Positions 19,713-29,074 of a stretch of 64,000 bases of DNA are shown piece after piece. The notes below the pieces were generated by a model, which saw nothing but the letters and a program-made list of their open reading frames with translations, had not been told where the DNA came from and did not search any database. Source of the DNA: Sinorhizobium numidicum. Its GTDB lineage: Bacteria; Pseudomonadota; Alphaproteobacteria; Rhizobiales; Rhizobiaceae. Position 1 is the stretch's first letter; each line of letters opens with the position of its first letter. The DNA is taken from NCBI RefSeq assembly GCF_029892045.1, contig NZ_CP120369.1, positions 496,001 to 560,000 of the forward strand, in the 5' to 3' direction. Position numbers and translations under genes: made by a program.

Positions 19713-20699
19713 ATGACGATACGAACGCGTCTGACAGAGTTTTTTAATATTGAGCACCCGATCATCCTGGCACCGATGACCCCAGCAGCGGGGGGCGCGC
19801 TTGCGTCGGCCGTCGCCGATGCCGGCGGTTTGGGTCTTTTGGGTGGCGGATATGCTGATCGCCCGTGGTACGAGGCGGAGTCATCGCTGATCACCAATGA
19901 ACGCGTTGGCTGCGGGTTCATCACCTGGGCGGTTGAGCCCGACCTTGATCTGTTTGATCGTGCGCTCGCAGAGCGTCCGTCGGCGATGATGCTGTCCTTT
20001 TCAGATCCGGCCAAGCTCGCGGCACGGGTCAAGCAGGCGGGTGTCCCGCTGATTTGCATGATCCACACGCTCGAACATGCCCGGCGTGCAATCGACGTTG
20101 GCGCCGACGTGCTTATCGTTCAGGGGACCGAGGCCGGTGGCCATGGCCTGGTCGCGCGCTCGACCATGCCCTTCGTCCCCGCTGTCGTCGATCTGGTGGC
20201 AAAGATTTCGCCGTCCGTCATTGTCGTGGCCGCTGGCGGCATTGCCGACGGCAGGGGCTTGGCCGCTTCGCTGATGCTCGGAGCGGACGGGGTCCTGATG
20301 GGAACCAGGTTCTGGGCTACGCGCGAGTCGCTCATCCATCAGGCAGCCAAGGACAAGGTTGTCGCTGCCTCTGGCGACGAGACGATCCGGACTTCCGTAT
20401 ACGATATCGTCCGTCAGAAGGCCTGGCCCGCTGGCTATACCGGCCGGCTGCTCAAAAACGGCTTCATCGACAAGTGGCACGGCCGCGAAGACGAGCTGCG
20501 TACGCTGCATTCCGAAGAATTGACGAAGGTCGAGGCGGCATGGGCCTCTGGCGACTATGACACGGCCAACGTGACTGTCGGTGAGGCGGTGGGCCTCATC
20601 AACGATCTGCCGTCGGCGAAGGACATCGTCCGCCGAACGGTGCGCGAGGCAAGCGAAAGACTTGGCGTCTACGCATTCGATCAGCGCATCGCAAGCTGA
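19713..20699 (+). CDS. Nitronate monooxygenase-family flavoprotein (second copy type)
   Basis: A 328-residue TIM-barrel FMN protein: IILAPMTPAAGGALASAVAD, VQGTEAGGHGLVARS with the conserved His, and VIVVAAGGIADGRGLAASLM followed by LGADGVLMGTRFWATRES. It is clearly a different subgroup from the gene at 17302-18372. It starts an operon that continues with an MFS carrier and a tautomerase, and diverges from LysR. Together these suggest uptake and breakdown of a small nitro or keto compound (inference). The reaction is likely FMN- and O2-dependent oxidation of a nitronate-like anion. Confidence 0.87.
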   Translation: MTIRTRLTEFFNIEHPIILAPMTPAAGGALASAVADAGGLGLLGGGYADRPWYEAESSLITNERVGCGFITWAVEPDLDLFDRALAERPSAMMLSFSDPAKLAARVKQAGVPLICMIHTLEHARRAIDVGADVLIVQGTEAGGHGLVARSTMPFVPAVVDLVAKISPSVIVVAAGGIADGRGLAASLMLGADGVLMGTRFWATRESLIHQAAKDKVVAASGDETIRTSVYDIVRQKAWPAGYTGRLLKNGFIDKWHGREDELRTLHSEELTKVEAAWASGDYDTANVTVGEAVGLINDLPSAKDIVRRTVREASERLGVYAFDQRIAS

Positions 20700-20749
20700 T
20701 TTACCACGGCCCGGCCGACTGCTTTCAAAACATAAAAGGGGACTGCAGC

Positions 20750-22105
20750 ATGCAACAGCTACAGGGAAGGGACGATTCCGTCCGCAAACCAGGCATCTGG
20801 ACCGTCGTTCTCGCATCAAGCGCCGGCACGGTCATCGAATGGTATGACTTCTATCTCTACGGAAGTCTGGCAATCTTTTTCTCAACGCTCTTCTACCCTG
20901 CCAATGAACCGACGGCAGCCGTTCTGATCAGCGTCGCAACCTTTGCCACAGGCTTCGTCGTGCGCCCATTGGGAGCCCTGCTGTTCGGCAGTATCGGCGA
21001 TCGCGTCGGACGCAAGAGCACCTTTTTGATGACGCTTGTACTGATGGGAGTTGCGACCGCGCTCGTCGGCATCTTGCCGACCTTTGAGACCGCGGGGTAT
21101 TTCGCGCCGATCGCGCTCGTAGTCCTTCGGCTGATCCAGGGACTGGCGATCGGCGGTGAATATGGTGGCGCCGCCGTTTACGTTGCAGAACATGCACCGG
21201 CGAACCGGCGCGGTTTCTTCACGAGCTTTATCCAGACAACGGCAACCGTCGGCTTTTTCCTGGCGATTGTCGTGGTACTGACGTGCCGGCTGTCGCTTGG
21301 CGAAGAGCTCTTCAAGCAATGGGGCTGGAGAATTCCCTTCCTGCTATCGTCGGTTTTGATTGTGCTGTCGCTTTATTTGCGCCTCAAGCTTAGCGAATCC
21401 CCGGTGTTCGAGGAGCTTCGCAAAGGTGGAAAGACTGCGAAGAGCCCGATCCGCGAGAGTTTCGCCACCGGTCAAGGTGCACGCTATGCAGCCTTCGCGC
21501 TTTTCGGGGCGACCGCCGGCCTGGGTTGCGTGTGGTATACAGGGCAGTTCTACGCCCTCTATTTCCTGCAGAGCGTCCTGAAGCTGGACTTCCTGACAGC
21601 GAACCTTTGCCTTGCGGCTGCTTTGGTGATCGGAACGCCGCTCATCGTTTTCTTCGGCGCCTTGTCCGACCGGATCGGCCGCCGCAAGTTGATCGTCACC
21701 GGCTTCCTTCTGGCGGCCGCGTTCTATATTCCGATCTATCAGGGCATCGCCGCCGCCGTCGCAGCCCAGAATTTTGTTCTGGTCACAGCGCTGATCGTCG
21801 CCCAACTCGTCTTCGTCGGGCTGGTCTACGGGCCGATGGCAGCTTTCCTCGTCGAGCTCTTCCCGGCGAAATTGCGCTACACCTCGCTCTCGCTGCCCTA
21901 TCACCTCGGCACAGGCGTGTTTGGCGGCTTTGTTCCCCTCATCAGCCTGTCGCTGGTTGCCTACACTGGCAACATCTATGCGGGCCTCGCCTATCCCATT
22001 GCGATCGCGATCATGAGCGCGGCCGTAAATGTGCTCTGCTTCCCTCGCGCCTTGGCTCAGGAGCCCGAGCCTGCCGCAACCGGCCTGCCGGTGAAGGCAA
22101 ACTGA
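20750..22105 (+). CDS. MFS transporter, metabolite:H+ symporter type
   Basis: A 451-residue carrier with 12 predicted helices. The MHS-subfamily N terminus VIEWYDFYLYGSLAIFF and motif A GDRVGRKSTFLM in loop 2-3 (repeated as SDRIGRRKLIV in loop 8-9) are clear, with GLAIGGEYGGAAVYVAEHAP in helix 4-5. Such carriers take up organic acids, betaines or shikimate with protons. The ribosome-binding AAGGGG precedes the ATG. It follows the monooxygenase gene by 50 bases and probably imports its substrate. Confidence 0.9.
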   Translation: MQQLQGRDDSVRKPGIWTVVLASSAGTVIEWYDFYLYGSLAIFFSTLFYPANEPTAAVLISVATFATGFVVRPLGALLFGSIGDRVGRKSTFLMTLVLMGVATALVGILPTFETAGYFAPIALVVLRLIQGLAIGGEYGGAAVYVAEHAPANRRGFFTSFIQTTATVGFFLAIVVVLTCRLSLGEELFKQWGWRIPFLLSSVLIVLSLYLRLKLSESPVFEELRKGGKTAKSPIRESFATGQGARYAAFALFGATAGLGCVWYTGQFYALYFLQSVLKLDFLTANLCLAAALVIGTPLIVFFGALSDRIGRRKLIVTGFLLAAAFYIPIYQGIAAAVAAQNFVLVTALIVAQLVFVGLVYGPMAAFLVELFPAKLRYTSLSLPYHLGTGVFGGFVPLISLSLVAYTGNIYAGLAYPIAIAIMSAAVNVLCFPRALAQEPEPAATGLPVKAN

Positions 22106-22167
22106 ACGTTCACGGGGGACGCCGCGTGCGCGTTCCCCGCCCCTCTTTCCTGTTTCCGAGGACGGCC

Positions 22168-22647
22168 ATGCCGCTGATAAAAATCAACCTTCTGAAGGGC
22201 CGATCGCCCGAAGAGCACGACAAGATCCTCGACTGCATCCATGAGGCGGTGGTCCGAGCCTTCCATGTACCGCCAGCAGATCGCTATCAGATCCTGATCG
22301 AACACGAGAAATCGCATGTGCGCGCGGAGGATACCGGGCTTGGTCTTTCTCGCAGTGACAGACTGATCATCATCGAGGTGATCTCGCGGGCGCGGTCCGC
22401 TGACGACAAACAGGCCTTCTATCGTCTTGTTGCCGCTGGTCTTTCGGATGCCTGTGCAATCGACCCTGCGGATGTTGTGGTCAGTATCGTGGAAAATGGT
22501 GACTCGGATTGGTCCTTCGGCCTTGGTCGAGCTCAATTCATGACCGGCGAGCTTCGCTTAAATCACCCATCCGCGGCAGTGAAAAGACATCAACGCCTGG
22601 GCCAGTCCGGTACGGCCACCCCATCAAATTTGACCGGCCGAGCGTAA
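22168..22647 (+). CDS. Tautomerase-superfamily protein
   Basis: A 159-residue protein. The ATG at 22168 gives MPLIKINLLKGRSPEEHDKI, so after Met removal Pro1 is the catalytic base of the 4-oxalocrotonate tautomerase superfamily. The frame is open further upstream, but only this start exposes the proline. Residues 100-130 include DVVVSIVENGDSDWSFGLGR, a hallmark of the longer (Tautomerase_2-like) branch. The last 25 residues extend past the usual end. Third gene of the operon with the monooxygenase and MFS carrier; it may isomerise the pathway's keto-enol intermediate. Confidence 0.85.
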   Translation: MPLIKINLLKGRSPEEHDKILDCIHEAVVRAFHVPPADRYQILIEHEKSHVRAEDTGLGLSRSDRLIIIEVISRARSADDKQAFYRLVAAGLSDACAIDPADVVVSIVENGDSDWSFGLGRAQFMTGELRLNHPSAAVKRHQRLGQSGTATPSNLTGRA

Positions 22648-22672
22648 TTCAAACAACAAAGAAAGAGCAGCT

Positions 22673-23570
22673 ATGAAACAGCTACACAAAACCGTCGCCG
22701 CGTCACTGGGGGATGCTGATGACGACTTTCCTAGTTTCGGCGGATGCCAAGGAAACCATCGTCAAGCTTCAAGTCGAAGGCCAGAGTATCGTAGGTACGA
22801 TGGTGACGCCGGATGATGTCGCCAATCCGCCCGTCGTCCTGATGCTTCACGGTTTCACCGGCAGCCGCAATGAATGGAGCTCGGAGGCGGTTAAGGAAGG
22901 CCTGTTTGGGCGTGCTGCGCCGGTGCTCGCAAAGAACGGTATCGCTTCGCTTCGGATCGATTTTCGCGGCAGCGGTGAGAGTGACGGCAAGTTTGAAGAC
23001 ATGACCGTCGAAACCGAGGTAACGGACGCACAAGCGGCGCTCGACTTCCTGTCGACGAATGAAAGTGTCGACGGCAAGCGGATTTCGCTGATGGGAATGA
23101 GCCTGGGCGGTGCGGTCACAACCGCGGTCGCCGGCCGGACGAAAACGCCTTTAAAGTCTGTCGTGCTCTGGAACCCCGGCATCAATCTTCCGGCCGCGTT
23201 CATCTCCATATTTGGCGAGAAGCAGATGGCGGAAGCTGTGACAGCGGGCGATAAAGTCTATCCGGCCACGCGCGTCGGCGATGGCAAGGAAATTCCCTTG
23301 AAAGGCCGCTTCTTCGAGAGCCTATACGCAGTGCAGACTGCCGGCGAAATCTCGCGCTACAAGGGGCCGCTGTTCCTGGCGGTCGGCACGCGCGACAGCA
23401 TCGTCTTTCCCCAACCGGTTCTCGCCAAGTCGCTGCTATCTTATCACGACGGTCCGGAGGAACTGTGGGCTGAACCCGTTGATCATGGTTTCGGCGTTGA
23501 ACAGAGTGCCAAGACCGTGGACAAGTTGATCTCAGCGACGGTCGCCTTCCTAAGGTCCAACGGCGAATAA
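22673..23570 (+). CDS. Secreted alpha/beta hydrolase, signal-peptide frame disrupted
   Basis: The main frame (from 22713, 285 residues) is a serine hydrolase: oxyanion region LMLHGFTGSRNEW, nucleophile elbow LMGMSLGGAVTT, acidic residue in AVGTRDSIVFPQP and His in EPVDHGFG. Its first residues, MLMTTFLVSADAKE, look like the second half of a signal peptide. The first half, MKQLHKTVAASLG, begins at 22673 in another frame. One extra G in a run of five Gs near 22710 separates them, so removing it would restore a full Sec signal peptide. Either the protein is now made without an efficient signal or the base is a sequencing error. Confidence 0.8.
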
Positions 23571-23595
23571 TCTGCGCGTCGAACGGCGCCCGCTC

Positions 23596-23622
23596 GCCGC
23601 CAATTCCGCCGGAATTGGCGGC
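23596..23622 (+). terminator. Hairpin, probable terminator
   Basis: Perfect 12-bp stem (GCCGCCAATTCC / GGAATTGGCGGC) with a 3-base loop, 25 bases after the hydrolase stop, followed by ATCTTT. The T-run is weak. It may also serve the convergent hydrolase gene. Confidence 0.6.
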
Positions 23623-23733
23623 ATCTTTGCGACAGCGGTAACGCTTCATCGCCTGTCCGATCGCATCTGTTGGTCTTCATTCCGATGTAAGCACCTGACT
23701 GCTACCACTTTCGCATAGGAGCCTTCCCGAGAG

Positions 23734-24867
23734 TCAATGCCGGGCAATTTGCCCGGCCAGCCTGAACGGACTTGCGACAGCCGCGCCTGCCGCATCGAAG
23801 ACGAACACGCCAACATTTCCGCTGGTTCGCGCACGCGCTTCCGCCTTGACAAGCTCGCCACCAAACCGGGCAAGCGCGGCATAGCGATCGTGACCAAGAC
23901 CGTCGGATGAACTGAGGGACGATATGTCGATGACGCTGACATGTGCGGCCGCTATTTCACTCCGAACCAGGGGATCATCGATATCAAGGCGGCCGATGCG
24001 TGGGCGTTCGCCGCCAAGGAAACTGGACACCGCCAGAGCTCGGTCGGCTTTTGACACGAGCAATGTGATCGGGTTTTGCAGCAGGCCAATGTCACGCAAC
24101 TGGGACCTGAACACGTCGACGTCAATGTCCGGCGCAGCGAGAATAATCTGCAACTTGCCGACGACATCGTCACGCCCTTGCAGCTTCAGCTGCCTTGCCG
24201 CCTCCATGGACAAGAAGCCGCCCATGCTATGCCCGAACAGGACGACGCGCTTGATCTTCGGATTTTCGGCCAGCGCCTTCAAGACGCTTTCGAACTCGCT
24301 TCTGGTATAGAGCGCTGCGTCTCGGTCAGTGACATACCCGGTCACGCTTGCCGCAGATGGCCAGGAAAACAGAATCGGCGGACTAAGGGTGTCGGCGTCG
24401 GCTGCCATCTGCGCAGCCCTGAACAGCGCCTCCTGATACCTGGTGTTATAGCCGTGGACGAAGACCGCCACGGTCCCGTCGAAGTTTGCCGAACGGGTCG
24501 CATCGTCTATCCAGGCTTTGCGCGTCAGTTGATCGCGTCCGGTCACGACGAACTGGCGGCGCGGATCCGGCGTTCTCGAGGGATAGATGATGGCGCTTCC
24601 CGTACGATCGCCGGGAATAGAAAAGGCGTATCGCTCGTAGGTCAGGTCGCCGGCCCATTGGCTTCCAAAACCGCCGTCTTCCTTTACCTTGTTGCGGTTG
24701 GTGACAGAAAGCAGGGTGACCTTCTCGCTTTCGACCTGCCTGATCGCCGTGGGTTGAAGCACCTCGGCTGGTGGCCGAGAAGCGCATCCGGTCAGGCAGA
24801 TCATGACGGCAACAACGGCAAGGCTAAGCCGTGACCTGCACGAGTAGATCGAGAGGAAGAAGTGCAT
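23734..24867 (-). CDS. Lipoprotein alpha/beta hydrolase (DUF900-type)
   Basis: A 377-residue protein. Residues 1-28 form a signal peptide with lipobox LTGC, so it should be lipid-anchored facing the periplasm. The DUF900-like hydrolase domain has VAVFVHGYNTRYQEALFRAA, ILFSWPSAASVTGY and nucleophile elbow VVLFGHSMGGFLSMEA, then IILAAPDIDVDVF with an acidic residue. Such proteins are putative esterases of unknown substrate. It is read convergently with the upstream hydrolase and lies downstream of the RND operon, from which a strong hairpin separates it. Confidence 0.85.
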   Translation of the reverse strand: MHFFLSIYSCRSRLSLAVVAVMICLTGCASRPPAEVLQPTAIRQVESEKVTLLSVTNRNKVKEDGGFGSQWAGDLTYERYAFSIPGDRTGSAIIYPSRTPDPRRQFVVTGRDQLTRKAWIDDATRSANFDGTVAVFVHGYNTRYQEALFRAAQMAADADTLSPPILFSWPSAASVTGYVTDRDAALYTRSEFESVLKALAENPKIKRVVLFGHSMGGFLSMEAARQLKLQGRDDVVGKLQIILAAPDIDVDVFRSQLRDIGLLQNPITLLVSKADRALAVSSFLGGERPRIGRLDIDDPLVRSEIAAAHVSVIDISSLSSSDGLGHDRYAALARFGGELVKAEARARTSGNVGVFVFDAAGAAVASPFRLAGQIARH

Positions 24868-24891
24868 CGACGCGCCTTAAATCTGGAGAAA

Positions 24892-24915
24892 GAAGGGCGC
24901 TCGCAAGCGCCCTTC
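24892..24915 (-). terminator. Rho-independent terminator of the RND efflux operon
   Basis: GAAGGGCGC-N6-GCGCCCTTC, a perfect 9-bp stem, followed on the minus strand by TTCTCC-type pyrimidines (CCCTTCTTTCTCC). It lies just after the permease stop and before the next minus-strand gene. Confidence 0.75.
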
Positions 24916-24920
24916 CTGGA

Positions 24921-27900
24921 TCAAGCTTGTGCAGCTTCCGGGGAGATATTCGGTTCTTCGCGCGGTATCCGGAACCAGGCCACATAAAGCGCCGGAAGGA
25001 AGAGAAGCGTCAGCACCGTTCCGACGACGATCCCGCCCATCATGGCATAAGCCATTGGTCCCCAGAAGACTTCCCGGGAGATGGGGATAAGGGCGAGCGT
25101 CGCGGCCGCGGCGGTCAGCAAGATCGGGCGCATGCGGTGTTCCGTCGCCTCGACCACCGCTCGCCACGGCGGCACGCCCTCGCTGCGCAGATGCTCGATC
25201 TGGACCACGAGGATGACCGAATTGCGGATCAGGATGCCGATCAGTGCGAGCACGCCGAGGATCGCGACGAAGCCCATCGGAGCGTTGCTGAGAAGAAGTG
25301 CCGCCACGACGCCGATAAGAGCAAGGGGAGCGACTGCGAAGACTAGGAACAGGCGGCTGAAGCTCTGGAGCTGGACCATCAGGATCGTCGCCATGGCGAA
25401 CAGCATGAGCGGGGCGACTGCGGCGATCGGCCCTTGCGCATCGGCGCTCGATTCCACCGAGCCCCCGACCTCGACCTTGTATCCCGCAGGAAGAGTTTTC
25501 GTGAACTTTTCGACCTCTGGCTTGAGCTGTTCCACGATAGTGGCGGGCTGTATAGACCCGGTGACCGCGGCCTCGACTGTGACGGTGGGGATGCGATCCC
25601 TTTTCGCGATCATGGGCTGTTCGAGCTCGTAGCGGAACTTGGCGACTGCCGAAAGCGGGACGGACTTGCCGTTCGATCCCGGAAGTTGGAGGTTTCTGAG
25701 CGTGTCGATCGAGCCTCGCTCAGTGTCTTGCGCCCTACCGATCACATCGATGAGGTAGATGCTGTCGCGAATTTGCGTTGCCGAGGACCCCGCGACGACG
25801 CTGTTGAGCACGTTGGCGATATCCTCTGAGGTGACGCCAAGCTGGCGAGCCTTGTCCTGGAGCACATCCACCTTCACGACGCGCGAGGGCTCGTTCCAGT
25901 CATAGGTCATGTTGGCGATGAGAGGATGCCGATTGACGATGGACCCCAGGCGATGCGACAGCTCACGTACTGTCTGGATGTCCGGACCGCTGACGCGGTA
26001 CTGAACGGGCTTGCCCACCGGCGGGCCGATATCCAGGAGTTTCACGAAAGCGTCGGTACCGGGAAAGGTCTTCGCGACATGGACCTGCAAGTCTGCGCGC
26101 AGCCTGTCCCGAGCTTCCAGGTCCTTGGCGACGATGACGATCTGCCCGAACCAGACAGCCGGGGTCTGGACGTCATAAGACAGAATGAACCGCGGCGCGC
26201 CTTCCCCGACATGCGTGGTCCAGTGGTCGATGTCGGGGTTGCCGACGAGTTTCTCCTGTTCGAACTGCGTCATCTGGCGGTTCGTTTCCGCTATCGTGGT
26301 GTTTTGGGGCATGCTCCAGTCGACGATCAATTCGACGCGGTCGGATGCTGGGAAGAACTGCTGCTGCACAAGGCCAAGACCGGCGAGCGAGAGGCCGAAA
26401 ACAGCAATGGTGGCGGTGATCGTAACCCAGCGCCAGCGCATGGCAACTCGCAAGAGCCAGGCAAATCCCCGCGCAGTACGTCCCTTTCGCTCATGGTGGG
26501 ACTTCATTGTCTTGGGCAGGATCACCACGCCCAGCAACGGCGTGAAGAGGACGGCCACAACCCAGGACACCACGAGCGAAACCGCAATGACGACGAACAG
26601 GGTGAAGGTGAATTCGCCCGCCGCGCTGTTGTTAAGGCCGATCGGAATAAACCCGGCGACAGTGACAAGCGTGCCTGTCAGCATCGGAAAGGCAGTCGAC
26701 GTGTAGACATAGGTGGCCGCTTTTCGCAGATCGTCGCCCGACTCCAGGCGCGCCACCATCATCTCAACGGCGATCATGGCGTCGTCGACGAGGAGCCCCA
26801 ATGCGATGATCAAGGCTCCGAGCGAAATGCGCTGCAGCGAGATGCCCGTATATTCCATAACGACGAACGTGATCGCCAGGACAAGCGGGATCGAGATCGC
26901 GACCACCAGCCCAGCGCGCAACCCAAGGCTAATGAAGCTGATCGCCAAAACGATAGCGATTGCCTCAAACAGAGCTTTCGTAAAACCGGACACGGCTTCT
27001 TCCACGACGGCCGGCTGGTCGGAAACCCGCTCCACGCTCACGCCGATCGGGAGATCGGCCACGACGCGCTTCATTTCCTCGTCCAGAGCGTGGCCAAAGT
27101 TCGTTAGATTGGCACCCGCCGTCATGCCAATTGCCAGGCCTATTGCGGGTTGTCCGTTGAAGCGGAAGAGCGAGAACGGCGGATCGACATACCCTCGCTT
27201 GATCGTCGCGACGTCGGTTAGCGGGAAAAAGCGATCGTTCACTCTGAGATTGATGGCCCTCAAGCTCTCTTCGTTCGTAAACTGGCCACCGACGCGCAAC
27301 GCGATCCGCTCCGGTCCTGCATCCACGAAGCCGGACTGCGCCACCGCGTTCTGAGCTTGAAGCGTTTCGATAACGGATTGGCGGTCGATGCCGAGCGCCG
27401 CGATCTTGCGGGTCGAAAATTCAAGATAGACGGCTTCATCCTGAGCCCCGATGATGTCGATCTTGCCGGCATTCGGAACCGTCAGAAGCTTCGCCCTGGC
27501 GTCTTCCACCAGATCGCGAAGTTGGCGCTGCGTCAGGCCGTCGGATCTGAAGGCATAGATGTTGCCGTAAACGTCGCCGAAGGTGTCATTGAAGAACGGA
27601 CCGACGACGCCGCTGGGAAATTCGCCCTTGATGTCGTTGATCATGTTGCGGACGCGAAGCCAATTGCCCGTCACGTCCCTTGCTTTGGTGGTCGCAAGCA
27701 ATTCAACGTAGACCGTGGTCTGGCCGGCAACCGTCTCGCTCCGCGTGACGTCGAGCGCGTCGAGCTCCTCCAGTTTCTTCTCGATCCTGTCCGTCACCTG
27801 ACGGGTCATTTCTTCCGCGGACGCACCCGGCCACTGCGCGTTGATAATCATCGTCTTGATGGTAAAGGCAGGGTCTTCTTCACGGCCGAGGTTGAAATAG

Positions 27901-27992
27901 GAAAACGTGCCTGCAAGGATGAAGACAATCATAAAATACCAGACGAGCGAACGATGCTCGAGCGCCCAGTCTGAGAGGTTGAACGGTTTCAA
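24921..27992 (-). CDS. RND efflux permease
   Basis: A 1023-residue inner-membrane proton antiporter of the HAE1/AcrB superfamily. It has the N-terminal helix MKPFNLSDWALEHRSLVWYF, two large periplasmic loops and 12 TM helices. TM4 has the proton-relay acidic pair in LIIALGLLVDDAMIAVEMMV, and the second repeat has GVLALIGILIRNSVILVVQI. Translation starts 4 bases before the stop of the adaptor gene. It works with the two upstream lipoprotein adaptors and an outer-membrane channel encoded elsewhere (no TolC-like gene here). The substrate cannot be read from sequence. Expression is probably limited by the divergent TetR. Confidence 0.93.
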   Translation of the reverse strand: MKPFNLSDWALEHRSLVWYFMIVFILAGTFSYFNLGREEDPAFTIKTMIINAQWPGASAEEMTRQVTDRIEKKLEELDALDVTRSETVAGQTTVYVELLATTKARDVTGNWLRVRNMINDIKGEFPSGVVGPFFNDTFGDVYGNIYAFRSDGLTQRQLRDLVEDARAKLLTVPNAGKIDIIGAQDEAVYLEFSTRKIAALGIDRQSVIETLQAQNAVAQSGFVDAGPERIALRVGGQFTNEESLRAINLRVNDRFFPLTDVATIKRGYVDPPFSLFRFNGQPAIGLAIGMTAGANLTNFGHALDEEMKRVVADLPIGVSVERVSDQPAVVEEAVSGFTKALFEAIAIVLAISFISLGLRAGLVVAISIPLVLAITFVVMEYTGISLQRISLGALIIALGLLVDDAMIAVEMMVARLESGDDLRKAATYVYTSTAFPMLTGTLVTVAGFIPIGLNNSAAGEFTFTLFVVIAVSLVVSWVVAVLFTPLLGVVILPKTMKSHHERKGRTARGFAWLLRVAMRWRWVTITATIAVFGLSLAGLGLVQQQFFPASDRVELIVDWSMPQNTTIAETNRQMTQFEQEKLVGNPDIDHWTTHVGEGAPRFILSYDVQTPAVWFGQIVIVAKDLEARDRLRADLQVHVAKTFPGTDAFVKLLDIGPPVGKPVQYRVSGPDIQTVRELSHRLGSIVNRHPLIANMTYDWNEPSRVVKVDVLQDKARQLGVTSEDIANVLNSVVAGSSATQIRDSIYLIDVIGRAQDTERGSIDTLRNLQLPGSNGKSVPLSAVAKFRYELEQPMIAKRDRIPTVTVEAAVTGSIQPATIVEQLKPEVEKFTKTLPAGYKVEVGGSVESSADAQGPIAAVAPLMLFAMATILMVQLQSFSRLFLVFAVAPLALIGVVAALLLSNAPMGFVAILGVLALIGILIRNSVILVVQIEHLRSEGVPPWRAVVEATEHRMRPILLTAAAATLALIPISREVFWGPMAYAMMGGIVVGTVLTLLFLPALYVAWFRIPREEPNISPEAAQA

Positions 27993-29074
27993 TTGATGGT
28001 CTCCTGATCGATGCGAACGGTCTGGCCGTTTACGAGCGTGTTGACGCCAGCGGTGACGATCCTCTCACCGGGTTTGATCCCGTCGGTCACGGTGACAAGC
28101 CCACCTTCGACGGCTTGTTCAGCAAGCGTGACCGGGCCGGAGGTGACCTCCCCGGTCGCGTCGTTGACGATCCAGACGAATGCCTGCGATCCCTCTGTCC
28201 GGATCGCTGAGGATGGCAGCCGGATTAAAGTCTTCACCTCACCCAGGGAACTGGCCGTTATGACCGAGCCGAGCCTGAGTGCCTCAGGCGGATCGATCAG
28301 CGTCAACCGTGTGCGTCGCGTGCGCGTCGCGTCGTCCGCCTCGGGCGTGATCTCGCGGACCACGCCCCTGGCGTGAATGCGGGGATCAAGTTGCAAGGCG
28401 ACGTCGAAGGATGCGCCTGGCTTCAACTGGTCGCCGGCGGCTTCGGGCACGTCGACCACCGCGTCGCGCTCTTCCGGTCGCGCGACCGTAGCAACACTCT
28501 GCCCCGGCGAGACGACTTGGCCCACCTCGGCGGCGGTCGCGGTGACCACACCGTCGAATTCGGCGAGCAGGCGCGAATAGCTCAGCTGTTCGTTCGCCTT
28601 GTCCAGATTCGCCTGCGCCTTGGCGACCGCCGCTTCTGCGGTTTTGCGCTCCTGCTCCGCAGTTTCAAAGGTAGCCCTGGCGCCGGTCTGTCTCTCGAGC
28701 AGAGTTCTCTGCCGGTCTTCTGTGATGCGGGCGTTGGCAAGTTGCGCCTGGCTGTTGGCAAGATCGGACTGCGCGCTTTTGACAGCCAGCTCAAGCGCCA
28801 CCGGATCGATCGCCGCCAAGACGGCGCCCTTCTTGACGAGGTCACCCACCTGAACGTTGCGGGCGATGACACGGCCCAGAATGCGGAAGCTGAACTGGGT
28901 CTCGATGCGGGCCTGGACAGTGCCCGGCAGAGTGAATGCCGCCTGCGGGACCGGTTCGGCTAACTGAGATAGGACCGGGCGAGGAGCCAGCGATGCTGCA
29001 TCCTCTTCCTTCTGGCAAGCCGACAGCAGCGCGGCCGCTGCCAAAAGCGCCATCAGGCGGCAATCGATTTTCAT
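27989..29074 (-). CDS. RND efflux membrane fusion lipoprotein (second adaptor)
   Basis: A 361-residue periplasmic adaptor. The signal peptide has lipobox LLSAC, so Cys20 would be lipidated. A biotinyl-lipoyl-like half (RILGRVIARNVQVGDLVKKG) and a coiled coil rich in Ala, Gln and Glu follow. The second lipoyl half (FDGVVTATAAEVGQVVSPGQ) and a beta-barrel domain complete it. It overlaps both the first adaptor and the permease genes by 4 bases. Only about a third of its sequence resembles the first adaptor, so the two may form mixed hexamers. Confidence 0.9.
   Translation of the reverse strand: MKIDCRLMALLAAAALLSACQKEEDAASLAPRPVLSQLAEPVPQAAFTLPGTVQARIETQFSFRILGRVIARNVQVGDLVKKGAVLAAIDPVALELAVKSAQSDLANSQAQLANARITEDRQRTLLERQTGARATFETAEQERKTAEAAVAKAQANLDKANEQLSYSRLLAEFDGVVTATAAEVGQVVSPGQSVATVARPEERDAVVDVPEAAGDQLKPGASFDVALQLDPRIHARGVVREITPEADDATRTRRTRLTLIDPPEALRLGSVITASSLGEVKTLIRLPSSAIRTEGSQAFVWIVNDATGEVTSGPVTLAEQAVEGGLVTVTDGIKPGERIVTAGVNTLVNGQTVRIDQETIN

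Noticed and set aside
25926..27107. 393-residue plus-strand frame inside the RND permease gene
   Set aside because: Antisense shadow: runs of Asp, His and Arg with no fold-like pattern, while the minus strand is a clear permease.
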